Shown here piece by piece: positions 1 to 6,044 of a stretch of 13,024 nt of DNA. The stretch lies in the NCBI GenBank assembly GCA_030673805.1, contig DAOVIH010000029.1, positions 1 to 13,024 on the forward strand, in the 5' to 3' direction. The DNA comes from Candidatus Bathyarchaeota archaeon. GTDB taxonomy: Archaea > Thermoproteota > Bathyarchaeia > Bathyarchaeales > Bathycorpusculaceae. The first letter of the stretch is position 1; each line of letters begins with the position of its first letter. The position numbers and the translations under genes were made by a program. A model generated the notes under the pieces. It saw nothing but the letters and a program-made list of their open reading frames with translations. It had not been told where the DNA came from and made no database searches.

Positions 1-429
1 GCAGAGCGTCAGGCTAAATCTGCAAAAGAATATCTTTCACGAAAAGGTTACCCAGCCAATATACAGATCGTAAATGACAGGTCAAATTCCTTACAAAGAG
101 GGAGTTCAATCGTCTTATGGGCTGAAACCGACCAAGGGGTAGTTCTAGGTGCAGATGCTATCGGCCAACTCAAAAAAGCAAGCGAAGTCGTAGGAAGAGA
201 AGTCGCTGAAAAGCTTTATGCGGAGATTTTAACCACACCTACTGTTGATGTGCACTCAGCAAATATGCTTATCCCTTACTTAGCCTTAGCAAAAGGAAAG
301 GCCACCTACTTAACTAGAACTTTTTCAGATCACCTAGAGACAAACATATGGCTGGCCGAAAAAATGCTAGATGTACATTTTAAAGTCGAAAAAGTGAACA
401 GACTCTATAAAATAGAGAAGAACGACTAA
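1..429 (+). CDS. rtcA: RNA 3'-terminal phosphate cyclase, C-terminal part (5' truncated by window)
   Basis: The reading frame is open from base 1 to a TAA at 427-429 and gives the last 142 residues. RtcA uses ATP to convert RNA 3'-phosphate ends to 2',3'-cyclic phosphates through a covalent enzyme-AMP intermediate. Family hallmarks seen here are the RGSSIVLWAET strand, the GADAIG turn, the D-x-H-x-A-N block and the SDHLETNIW segment. The His of SDHLETN (nt 331-333) aligns with the His that becomes adenylated in E. coli RtcA, so the catalytic residue appears intact. One small departure is GQLKKASEVVG where many members have a Gly/Arg-rich turn. The N-terminal part lies outside the window. Family assignment is confident; the identity of its RNA substrate in this organism is unknown. 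Confidence 0.93.
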   Translation, partial: AERQAKSAKEYLSRKGYPANIQIVNDRSNSLQRGSSIVLWAETDQGVVLGADAIGQLKKASEVVGREVAEKLYAEILTTPTVDVHSANMLIPYLALAKGKATYLTRTFSDHLETNIWLAEKMLDVHFKVEKVNRLYKIEKND

Positions 430-445
430 TCCGCCTCCAAGTTGG

Positions 446-460
446 TTCTCTCAAAGAGAA
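446..460 (+). other. Small hairpin just after rtcA
   Basis: TTCTCT and AGAGAA (446-451 and 455-460) are perfectly complementary around a 3-nt loop, starting 17 nt after the rtcA stop. No T-tract follows, so it is not a textbook terminator; it could be a 3'-end stabilising or processing element. A second 6-bp hairpin of the same size, TTGCTT/AAGCAA, lies at 505-519. The 430-571 spacer shows no tRNA-like fold and no box C/D sRNA pattern that I can see. Confidence 0.3.
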
Positions 461-526
461 AGAGCCATCCATAAAGACGAAGGATGTCCAGAAAAAAGTG
501 GTAGTTGCTTCTTAAGCAAAGCATTC

Positions 527-534
527 TTAAATTA
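527..534 (+). promoter_or_regulatory. Candidate TATA box for trm5
   Basis: TTAAATTA sits about 42 bases upstream of the trm5 GTG. A transcription start about 25 bases downstream would leave a leader of roughly 15-20 nt. Pattern recognition only. Confidence 0.35.
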
Positions 535-571
535 CTAGAAACCTAAGCAAAACAGAAAAAGAAGATCGAAC

Positions 572-1651
572 GTGATCTTGGTGTCCAAAGAAGCCTTAGC
601 GCTCAAGGTTAATAAGAAACATGGAGAAAAAGCCATTGCGTTGACTAGAAAACTTGGAGTAGACAACAAAAAACTCAGGATACTGAAAGAGGAACAGTTC
701 ATTTTTGTGCCAATCCGCAGATCGCTAAGAGAGGAAGAACTAAAAAGAATCGAGCAGCAACTTGAGGATTTTGAGCTTTCATACAATTCTTTTTTGGAAA
801 AGAAAAACCAACCCCAAACCCTCGATCAACTACTCGAGAAAAAGCTCCCTGCTGAGTTGATCAAGATTCTACCACGTTCGATAGACATTGTTGGAGATAT
901 TGCGATAATTGAAGTACCCCGCGAACTTGCCCCTCAAAAAAAAATAGTTGGCGAAGGAATACTGAAGATCCATAGAAACATTCGGACCGTACTAGCAAAA
1001 GCCGGAGTCGTCAACGGAACTTTTCGTCTTCGAAAGATCGAGATTATAGCTGGGGAACATAGAACTGAAACTATTCATGCGGAACATGGATGTAAATACC
1101 ATGTTGACGTTGCCAAGACCTACTTCTCTCCGCGCCTTTCATATGAACACAAAAGAGTTGCAACCCTTGTTCAGAAAGGGGAAATAATTGTAGACTTGTT
1201 TGCTGGAGTTGGACCTTTTTCTGTGCTTATAGCAAGAAAAAACAAGGAAGTGAAAGTCTACGCGTTAGACATTAACCAAATCGCTTTTGAATACCTAAAA
1301 GACAATGTCAGACTCAACAGAGTGGAGACCCTTGTTTTCCCAAAACTGGGAGACGCGAGGAAAGTGGTCGGAGAAGATCTTTCTGGAATAGCTAATCGGG
1401 TTATAATGAATTTGCCAGAAAAGGCTATAGAATTTGTCGATGTTGCTTGTAGAGCACTAAAACCTGAAGGAGGCATAATTCACTTCTACAGTTTTTTGCG
1501 TAGCCCTGATTCAATGGCTAATTTGAAACAACGCTTCACAGAATCCGTTGAAGAATCAGGCAGAGAATTGAGCAGGTTTCTTTCCACAAAGAATGTCCGT
1601 GCAACCGCTCCCTACCAATGGCAAGTTGTTTTAGACGCTAAAATCAGCTAA
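572..1651 (+). CDS. trm5: tRNA (guanine-N1)-methyltransferase, Trm5 family
   Basis: This 359-residue protein transfers a methyl group from S-adenosylmethionine to N1 of G37 next to the tRNA anticodon, which prevents +1 frameshifting. After an N-terminal segment of about 90 residues comes the family block with AEHG (170-173), DVAKTYFSPRLS (179-190) and a Rossmann fold whose SAM-binding motif is DLFAGVGPFS (208-217). ALDIN (231-235) is the acidic end of strand 2, and MNLPEKA (279-285) is the NLP catalytic motif. The start is GTG at 572; no strong Shine-Dalgarno is visible, but a TATA-like box at 527-534 fits a short leader. The 3' end overlaps the stop of the convergent DUF371 gene by 4 bases. 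Some archaea carry Trm5 paralogues that also take part in wyosine synthesis; I cannot assign the subtype from sequence alone. Confidence 0.9.
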   Translation: MILVSKEALALKVNKKHGEKAIALTRKLGVDNKKLRILKEEQFIFVPIRRSLREEELKRIEQQLEDFELSYNSFLEKKNQPQTLDQLLEKKLPAELIKILPRSIDIVGDIAIIEVPRELAPQKKIVGEGILKIHRNIRTVLAKAGVVNGTFRLRKIEIIAGEHRTETIHAEHGCKYHVDVAKTYFSPRLSYEHKRVATLVQKGEIIVDLFAGVGPFSVLIARKNKEVKVYALDINQIAFEYLKDNVRLNRVETLVFPKLGDARKVVGEDLSGIANRVIMNLPEKAIEFVDVACRALKPEGGIIHFYSFLRSPDSMANLKQRFTESVEESGRELSRFLSTKNVRATAPYQWQVVLDAKIS

Positions 1652-2082
1652 ACAATTACAGTCAATGTGATCTTTACTTCTTGCTCGGAACTTCTCAACT
1701 TTTCCACAAACACTCGCGACAAGTCATTTGCAGCTTTGTTCGCATTGATAGCCAGAGTTCTGTCTGAGACAAAGTTGCTCGTCCTCACAACGATATCTGT
1801 AGAATGAGAAAGAAGCAACTTAGGAAAGCCTTGAGCCCGAACCCGCTCCACCATTCCACCTGCCTCGATCAGAATTTCTAGCTTGGAGTTCTTTTTACGC
1901 AAGTTTTCCTTAAATTTTGAACTTAGGTTAACCAGATTTTTGTCTATCGCTATTGCAATTATGCAGGTACCTTTCTTTGAGAGGTGTTGATTTTTCGTAA
2001 ACTCAAAAGTTGTCCTATGGGTAGCTTCTATGTTTTCGTGACCACGACCAAAGAGTACTTCTTGAACTTTAGTTGAGCCCAA
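1648..2082 (-). CDS. DUF371 family protein, function unknown
   Basis: This 144-residue protein matches the archaeal DUF371 family. The N-terminal signature GRGHENIEATHRTTFEFT (residues 12-29) is followed by a Gly-Thr-Cys strand (38-40), and a second conserved block SDRTLAINANKAA occupies 106-118. It has no signal peptide or membrane segment and looks like a compact soluble alpha/beta protein. The start is TTG at 2082, one base downstream of the stop of the upstream HTH gene, with an AGAGGT-like ribosome site inside the end of that gene; the two are almost surely co-transcribed and probably translationally coupled. No function is established for the family as far as I know; the highly conserved Arg-Gly-His-Glu-Asn and His-Arg-Thr-Thr suggest a nucleotide- or RNA-related role, which is a guess. 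Confidence 0.85.
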   Translation of the reverse strand: MGSTKVQEVLFGRGHENIEATHRTTFEFTKNQHLSKKGTCIIAIAIDKNLVNLSSKFKENLRKKNSKLEILIEAGGMVERVRAQGFPKLLLSHSTDIVVRTSNFVSDRTLAINANKAANDLSRVFVEKLRSSEQEVKITLTVIV

Positions 2083-2083
2083 C

Positions 2084-3049
2084 TTACTCTAGAACCTCTA
2101 TCGAGTCTACTTTTCCGTCTCCAGCCAAGTCAAAACCCTGTATAACCGTCGCAAACTCAGAGTCTACGGTGAAACTGCGCAAAGTTTTTTTCCAAAATTT
2201 AGTCAGAGCTAAAACACACGCTTTTGTACCTACTGCTTTGTTTCCTGCGATAACTATAACCCTTTTATTGTTATCCTGTGGATTAGCTATTTTTGCTATG
2301 ACACCTACAGCGTCGGCAGTATAGACTCTGGAAGTCTTCTTGGAACCCAAACCTCCGAACAGAAATCCCTGATTTGAAGACTGCATATTAAATCGTATGG
2401 GCAGATGTTTATTCACTTCCTGAGTTAGAAGATTTGTCCCCGGACCACCGACAAGGATTAGGTTTTTCTTTTCCTCTTTTTCAGCTTTTACATCAACGTC
2501 CAATTTGATGATAAACTCTTCTGGCATTTTGATAAACTGCCCCAAGAAGAAGGTCAAGTTAGAGGCATAGTGACCATCTCTGGAACTGGTTTTAAACGGC
2601 CCATGAGGTGTCGGGCTACCCACCACTATTTTTCCCTTAAAAGCACCTTTCTCATCAATAAACTCCTTGAAAAACTCTTGAAGTTGATTGTCAATAGATA
2701 GAGAGGAGATAAGCTGTTCTATTCTGTACTCCTCTTCGAGTTCGATTCCAAAGGCCGGTGAGACGGTTTTGTAGTATTTAGCTATTGCTCCTTTCTTCTT
2801 CTCTTCCCTTGCGATCACCACTGCACCTGCCCCTATCAGTTTCCTTATGTGATAGTAAGCCTTCTGTTCATGGATTCCGAGCTGTTTCGCTATTTCTATA
2901 GGGTACATCTCTTGTTTCGAGAGCATTTTCAAGATTTTCCAACTCAGCTTGTCCAGAATCATTTTGAGTTTTTGTGCGTCGTTCATTATTCCTATTTCTT
3001 TCACTTTTTGGACACCGGCTTCTTCATGGAGCAATAGTTTCTTATGCAT
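2084..3049 (-). CDS. HTH (ArsR-like winged helix) regulator with large C-terminal S-layer-like domain
   Basis: A winged helix spans about residues 31-80 (counting from the ATG at 3049), with helices SWKILKML, YPIEIAKQLGIH and QKAYYHIRKLIGAG. It is followed by a linker and a large alpha/beta domain, about 138-321, with GSPTPHGPF (144-152), LILVGGPGTN (197-206) and RVIVIAGNKAVGTKA (263-277). The chain ends in an EF-hand-like loop DLAGDGKVDSIE (307-318). The VGGP-x-x-N and terminal DGDG-type elements recall domains of archaeal S-layer proteins, but here they are fused to a DNA-binding domain with no signal peptide. Three ATGs are possible: 3082, 3049 and 2986. The 3082 codon lies beside or inside a TATA-like box (3083-3091), so I prefer 3049 (321 aa); 2986 has a weak AGGA ahead of it. 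The gene is divergent from glmS and leads an operon with DUF371. Its ligand is unknown; HTH assignment firm, C-terminal family tentative. Confidence 0.75.
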   Translation of the reverse strand: MHKKLLLHEEAGVQKVKEIGIMNDAQKLKMILDKLSWKILKMLSKQEMYPIEIAKQLGIHEQKAYYHIRKLIGAGAVVIAREEKKKGAIAKYYKTVSPAFGIELEEEYRIEQLISSLSIDNQLQEFFKEFIDEKGAFKGKIVVGSPTPHGPFKTSSRDGHYASNLTFFLGQFIKMPEEFIIKLDVDVKAEKEEKKNLILVGGPGTNLLTQEVNKHLPIRFNMQSSNQGFLFGGLGSKKTSRVYTADAVGVIAKIANPQDNNKRVIVIAGNKAVGTKACVLALTKFWKKTLRSFTVDSEFATVIQGFDLAGDGKVDSIEVLE

Positions 3050-3082
3050 AGTTCTTTTCACAAAGCATAATCCGGCGACCAT

Positions 3083-3091
3083 TATTAAAAA
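3083..3091 (-). promoter_or_regulatory. Candidate TATA box for the HTH-DUF371 operon
   Basis: Read on the minus strand this is TTTTTAATA. Its centre is about 38 bases from the ATG at 3049, which would give a leader of about 10 nt. An 8-bp palindrome GCAATTGC (3105-3112) lies just upstream of it and could be part of an operator. Pattern recognition only. Confidence 0.4.
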
Positions 3092-3208
3092 GTTTATTAG
3101 GGTTGCAATTGCGGGTTAGCCTTGAAACACAGAGAGTTCTTGACAAGAAAAGGGAAAAACCGTTAAAGATTTTTTGTTAACTGTAACACTAGATCGTTAG
3201 GTTTTTTT

Positions 3209-3238
3209 TGCTAATCAACATTTCTTTGTTGATTTGCA
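3209..3238. promoter_or_regulatory. Near-perfect inverted repeat in the regulator/glmS spacer (candidate operator)
   Basis: AATCAACA (3213-3220) and TGTTGATT (3227-3234) are perfect inverted copies around a 6-nt centre. Allowing one T/T mismatch, the arms extend to TGC and GCA, making 11 of 12 positions symmetric over 30 bases. The site lies upstream of both divergent promoters, about 35 bases upstream of the candidate glmS TATA. The dyad arrangement is what a dimeric winged-helix protein would bind, and the obvious candidate is the divergently encoded regulator. An RNA hairpin is the alternative, but the site is probably outside both transcripts. Confidence 0.45.
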
Positions 3239-3272
3239 TACTAAGATTTTTTTTAGGGGTAAAAATTTTGTG

Positions 3273-3280
3273 TTAAAAAT
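3273..3280 (+). promoter_or_regulatory. Candidate TATA box for glmS
   Basis: TTAAAAAT lies about 60 bases upstream of the glmS start at 3337; a start about 25 bases downstream would give a leader near 35 nt that includes the GGAG at 3321-3324. Three T-tracts (3170-3175, 3202-3209, 3247-3254) lie upstream of it. Pattern recognition only. Confidence 0.35.
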
Positions 3281-3336
3281 GCTTAAGAGTGAAAAAGCTA
3301 TGTAGAATTTGAACGAAAACGGAGAATATGTGGAAG

Positions 3337-5163
3337 ATGTGCGGAATCTTTGGTTGCGTCATGAAACAGGGAAATTCGGCCCCTCGGATACACGCTTCAC
3401 TGAAAAGGCTTCAATACCGCGGCTATGACTCAGTGGGCCTTGCAACAATTCATAACGAAAAGATCTTTCTAAAGAAAGACCAGGGAAAAATTGATGAGGT
3501 CCACAGAGCCATTAACCTCGACGATTTACTTGGAAACATAGGCATTGGACACACACGGTGGGCCACTCATGGTGCTCCGCTGAAAGTTAACGCGCATCCG
3601 CACACTGATTGCCACGGACAGATAGCCGTTGTGCACAATGGGATTGTAGAAAACTTTTCGGAGTTAAAACTAGAGTTAGAGAATCGCGGCCACACCTTCG
3701 TTTCAAAGACAGATACGGAAGTAATAGCTCATCTCATCGAAGAACGTCTGGAAGAACCTTCCTTGAACCTCGCTACCGCAGTTCTAGAAACCGTAAAAAA
3801 GCTTGAAGGATCGTATGCAATCGCCGTGGTTTCAAGCAAAGAACCTGACAAAATAGTATGTGCCAGAAATGAGAGCCCACTGGTATTAGGTGTAAATAAG
3901 AATGCGTTTTATTGCGCGTCAGATATACCTGCGTTTCTGCCAATGACCAACAAAGTAGTTTTCATAGAAGATGGAGAACTTGTGGTTCTCTCAACTAAGG
4001 ACTACCAAATCAGGAAGATTCACGATTCAAGTGTCGTCTCCCGAGAGCCAAAAAACATCGAATGGACAATCGAGATGGCTGCAAAAAAAGGGTTTCCACA
4101 CTTCATGATCAAAGAGATTCACGAACAACCAATCATACTACGGAACACACTGAGACTGCAGGAGAACTATCTTGATTTGATATCAACGTTTCTAGATCGT
4201 GCTAACGAAGTATTTCTTGTTGCCTGTGGAACCTCCTACCATGCTTGCTTAGCAGCTTCATATATGTTCTCCAAACTCGCATTTTTACCAACTTATCCGG
4301 TTATGGCCTCAGAATTCGTGGAACAATATGGAAAATCAGTGAACATTGATAGCACGATTCTGGCGGTAAGTCAGTCAGGAGAAACCGCAGACACACTGGC
4401 AGCGGTTACATGTGCCCAACAACGAGCCGCGACAATCCTGGGTTTAACCAATGGTATCGGTTCAACCTTATCACGTGTCTCCCGCGTCTACATAGGGCAA
4501 CAATCTGGTCCAGAAATTGGCGTGGCAGCCACAAAGACTTTCACGTCTCAACTCTCAGTTCTCTCTCAACTAGCACTAAGACTGGCAAAAAAAAGAGGCA
4601 AAATCTCGCAAGATGAAATGGACTATCTAGCTGAAAGACTGGAAAAACTGCCAGATGTTGTGGAAACTATAATACAAACTCAAGAAGGAAAGATTAAGCA
4701 AATAACAAAGAAGTATAAAGATGCAAAAATCTTCTTCTTCTTAGGCCGAGGAATAAACACAGCTACAGCCTATGAAGGCAGACTGAAACTCATGGAAATA
4801 GCTTATGTTCCAGCAATGGCTTTTCCAGCAGGAGAAAGCAAACACGGACCAATTAGCCTCATCGAATCTGGTTTCCCGGTGGTTTTTGTCTGCGGCCAAG
4901 GTAAATCACACAAAACGTTGATCAGCAACATGATGGAAATGAAAGCAAGAGGCGCCTCAATAATTGCTGTCCTAGAGGAAAACGACACCGAAGCAAAAGC
5001 GTTGGCTGATGACTATGTAGAGATTCCTAAAGGAATTCCAGAAGTCTTATCAGCAATACCATTTGTGATTCCGTTACAGCTATTGGCGTATTATTTCGCC
5101 CTCGAAAGGGGACATAACCCCGACACGCCTAGAAACTTGGCTAAGTCAGTAACCGTAAAATAG
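3337..5163 (+). CDS. glmS: Glutamine-fructose-6-phosphate aminotransferase (isomerizing)
   Basis: This 608-residue enzyme makes glucosamine-6-phosphate from fructose-6-phosphate and glutamine, the entry step to UDP-GlcNAc. The class II glutamine amidotransferase domain occupies about 1-220: nucleophile Cys2 (Cys1 after Met removal), GHTRWATHG (71-79), HNGIVENF (100-107) and SKTDTEVIAHL (123-133). Two sugar-isomerase (SIS) domains follow, with ACGTSYHA (296-303), SQSGETADTL (345-354), GESKHGP (499-505) and the closing NLAKSVTV (600-607). The frame is open to an ATG at 3328, but that start would bury the nucleophile behind Trp and Lys; the Ntn-hydrolase mechanism requires the ATG directly before Cys, at 3337. 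GGAG at 3321-3324 is the nearest ribosome site, 12 bases away. All key residues are present. It is divergent from the HTH regulator, with a dyad between them. Confidence 0.96.
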   Translation: MCGIFGCVMKQGNSAPRIHASLKRLQYRGYDSVGLATIHNEKIFLKKDQGKIDEVHRAINLDDLLGNIGIGHTRWATHGAPLKVNAHPHTDCHGQIAVVHNGIVENFSELKLELENRGHTFVSKTDTEVIAHLIEERLEEPSLNLATAVLETVKKLEGSYAIAVVSSKEPDKIVCARNESPLVLGVNKNAFYCASDIPAFLPMTNKVVFIEDGELVVLSTKDYQIRKIHDSSVVSREPKNIEWTIEMAAKKGFPHFMIKEIHEQPIILRNTLRLQENYLDLISTFLDRANEVFLVACGTSYHACLAASYMFSKLAFLPTYPVMASEFVEQYGKSVNIDSTILAVSQSGETADTLAAVTCAQQRAATILGLTNGIGSTLSRVSRVYIGQQSGPEIGVAATKTFTSQLSVLSQLALRLAKKRGKISQDEMDYLAERLEKLPDVVETIIQTQEGKIKQITKKYKDAKIFFFLGRGINTATAYEGRLKLMEIAYVPAMAFPAGESKHGPISLIESGFPVVFVCGQGKSHKTLISNMMEMKARGASIIAVLEENDTEAKALADDYVEIPKGIPEVLSAIPFVIPLQLLAYYFALERGHNPDTPRNLAKSVTVK

Positions 5164-5202
5164 CCTCTTTGGTCTAGTTTCCGTTTCTCGAAAAACCCAT
5201 AT

Positions 5203-5210
5203 GTTAAAAG
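5203..5210 (+). promoter_or_regulatory. Candidate TATA box for pcm
   Basis: GTTAAAAG, centred about 38 bases upstream of the pcm TTG start, would give a leader of about 10 nt. This fits the lack of a clear Shine-Dalgarno before pcm. Pattern recognition only. Confidence 0.4.
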
Positions 5211-5244
5211 CTCCGCATTACACTATCTAATCCTGGTAATCCAT

Positions 5245-5953
5245 TTGGAAACAACAAAATGGGAAGAACTCATAGATAGCTTAACAGCACAAAAAGTGCT
5301 CAGATCACCCAAGATAATCAAAGCAATGCTTGCAGTACCTCGCACTAAGTTCCTTCCTGAAGACATGAAAGAGTATAGTGCTTCAGATACACCACTCCCA
5401 ATAGGATTTGGTCAAACCATCTCAGCGCCACATAGTCTCAGTTTGTTGCTAGACTAGGCGAAACATGGTTTCAATAATGAACGAAGCCCTAGAATTAGAG
5501 GTGGGCCAAAAAGTCTTGGAAGTAGGCACTGGATCAGGCTGGCACGCAGCTACAATAGCAGAAGTAATAGCACCCAAAGAATCTTCCAGAAGCGAAATGG
5601 GGCATGTATTCACCGTTGAAATAATTAAGGACATAGCGGAACTTGCACGAAAGAACATCATTAGTTTAGGCTATGGAGATCGTGTAACAGTAATCCATGG
5701 GGATGGGTCGAAAGGATATCCTGAAAGAACCTCTTTTGATCGGATTGTTGTGGCCGCTGCATCACCAGATATCCCCCAACCCTTGCTGGGTCAACTTAAA
5801 CTCGGAGGAGTCATGTTGATCCCCGTTGGCAGTGTTTCTTTGTTCCAAAAGCTCATAAGGATCAAAAAGGAAAAGGACGGAAACATTAAAGAAGAAAATC
5901 TTGGCGGAGTAGCGTTTGTCCCGCTGACTGGCCAGTATGGCCATAGACACTAA
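5245..5953 (+). CDS. pcm: Protein-L-isoaspartate O-methyltransferase, coding sequence split by a 31-nt BHB intron
   Basis: Pcm methylates the alpha-carboxyl of L-isoaspartate in aged proteins using S-adenosylmethionine, which starts their repair. Exon 1 (5245-5431, TTG start) encodes the N-terminal helices, the AVPRTKFLP block (30-38) and FGQTISAP (55-62). The frame then meets a TAG at 5455-5457. The continuation MVSIMNEALELEVG, followed by SAM motif LEVGTGSGWHAA (81-92), lies in another frame from 5465. Family members read through this point as APHM-V-x-I-M-x-EALEL, so exactly 31 nt are extra. Removing 5432-5462 joins exon 1 to exon 2 (5463-5953) with a His codon (C|AC) across the junction and gives an unbroken 225-residue protein of normal length. 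Later landmarks are HGDGSKGYP, FDRIVVAAAS and GQLKLGGVMLIPVG. A single sequencing indel cannot create this arrangement. Pseudogene or reinitiation at ATG 5465 are the alternatives; I think splicing is far more likely. Confidence 0.88.
5432..5462 (+). other. Archaeal bulge-helix-bulge (BHB) intron inside pcm, 31 nt, phase 1
   Basis: The RNA around the pcm frame break folds as a splicing-endonuclease substrate. The central helix is CGCC (5426-5429) with GGCG (5457-5460), four GC pairs. The 5' bulge is ACA (5430-5432). The inner helix is TAGTCT (5433-5438) with AGACTA (5451-5456), six pairs closing a 12-nt loop. The 3' bulge is AAA (5461-5463), after which C5464 pairs with G5425. Outside a 4-nt side bulge (5421-5424), AAACCAT (5414-5420) pairs with ATGGTTT (5465-5471), seven pairs. 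Cutting after the second base of each bulge excises 31 nt and restores Pro-His-Met; cutting after the third base gives the same codon. The side bulge makes the outer helix non-canonical, a relaxed type. Not tested experimentally. Confidence 0.82.
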
Positions 5954-6044
5954 AACTCTAAACTAATTCAACATCCTACTTTACTTGTTGGTTTCTAATC
6001 AATTCGTTTGGGAACAATTGTAACCATTAAAGGAGAAAATGAAC

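Noticed and set aside
430..571. tRNA or box C/D sRNA in the rtcA-trm5 spacer
   Set aside because: No T-arm consensus, no cloverleaf and no paired C/D boxes were seen; only two short hairpins.
3328..3336. GlmS starting at the upstream ATG 3328
   Set aside because: It would place Trp-Lys-Met before the catalytic Cys, which must be N-terminal after Met removal.
5430..5466. pcm frame break as a simple sequencing indel, programmed frameshift or ACAT-flanked repeat insertion
   Set aside because: A one-base change leaves about ten non-homologous residues and an extra stop in the second frame (TAG 5450-5452). Excision between the two ACAT copies removes 33 nt and leaves the wrong frame. Only removal of 31 nt restores the protein.
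5465..5953. A separate gene starting at ATG 5465 (truncated methyltransferase)
   Set aside because: It lacks the N-terminal third of Pcm, which sits immediately upstream and aligns without a gap once 31 nt are removed. Reinitiation making two fragments cannot be excluded but is less likely than splicing.
5954..6044. Intrinsic terminator between convergent pcm and fen1
   Set aside because: No convincing hairpin plus T-tract on either strand; only scattered short T runs.
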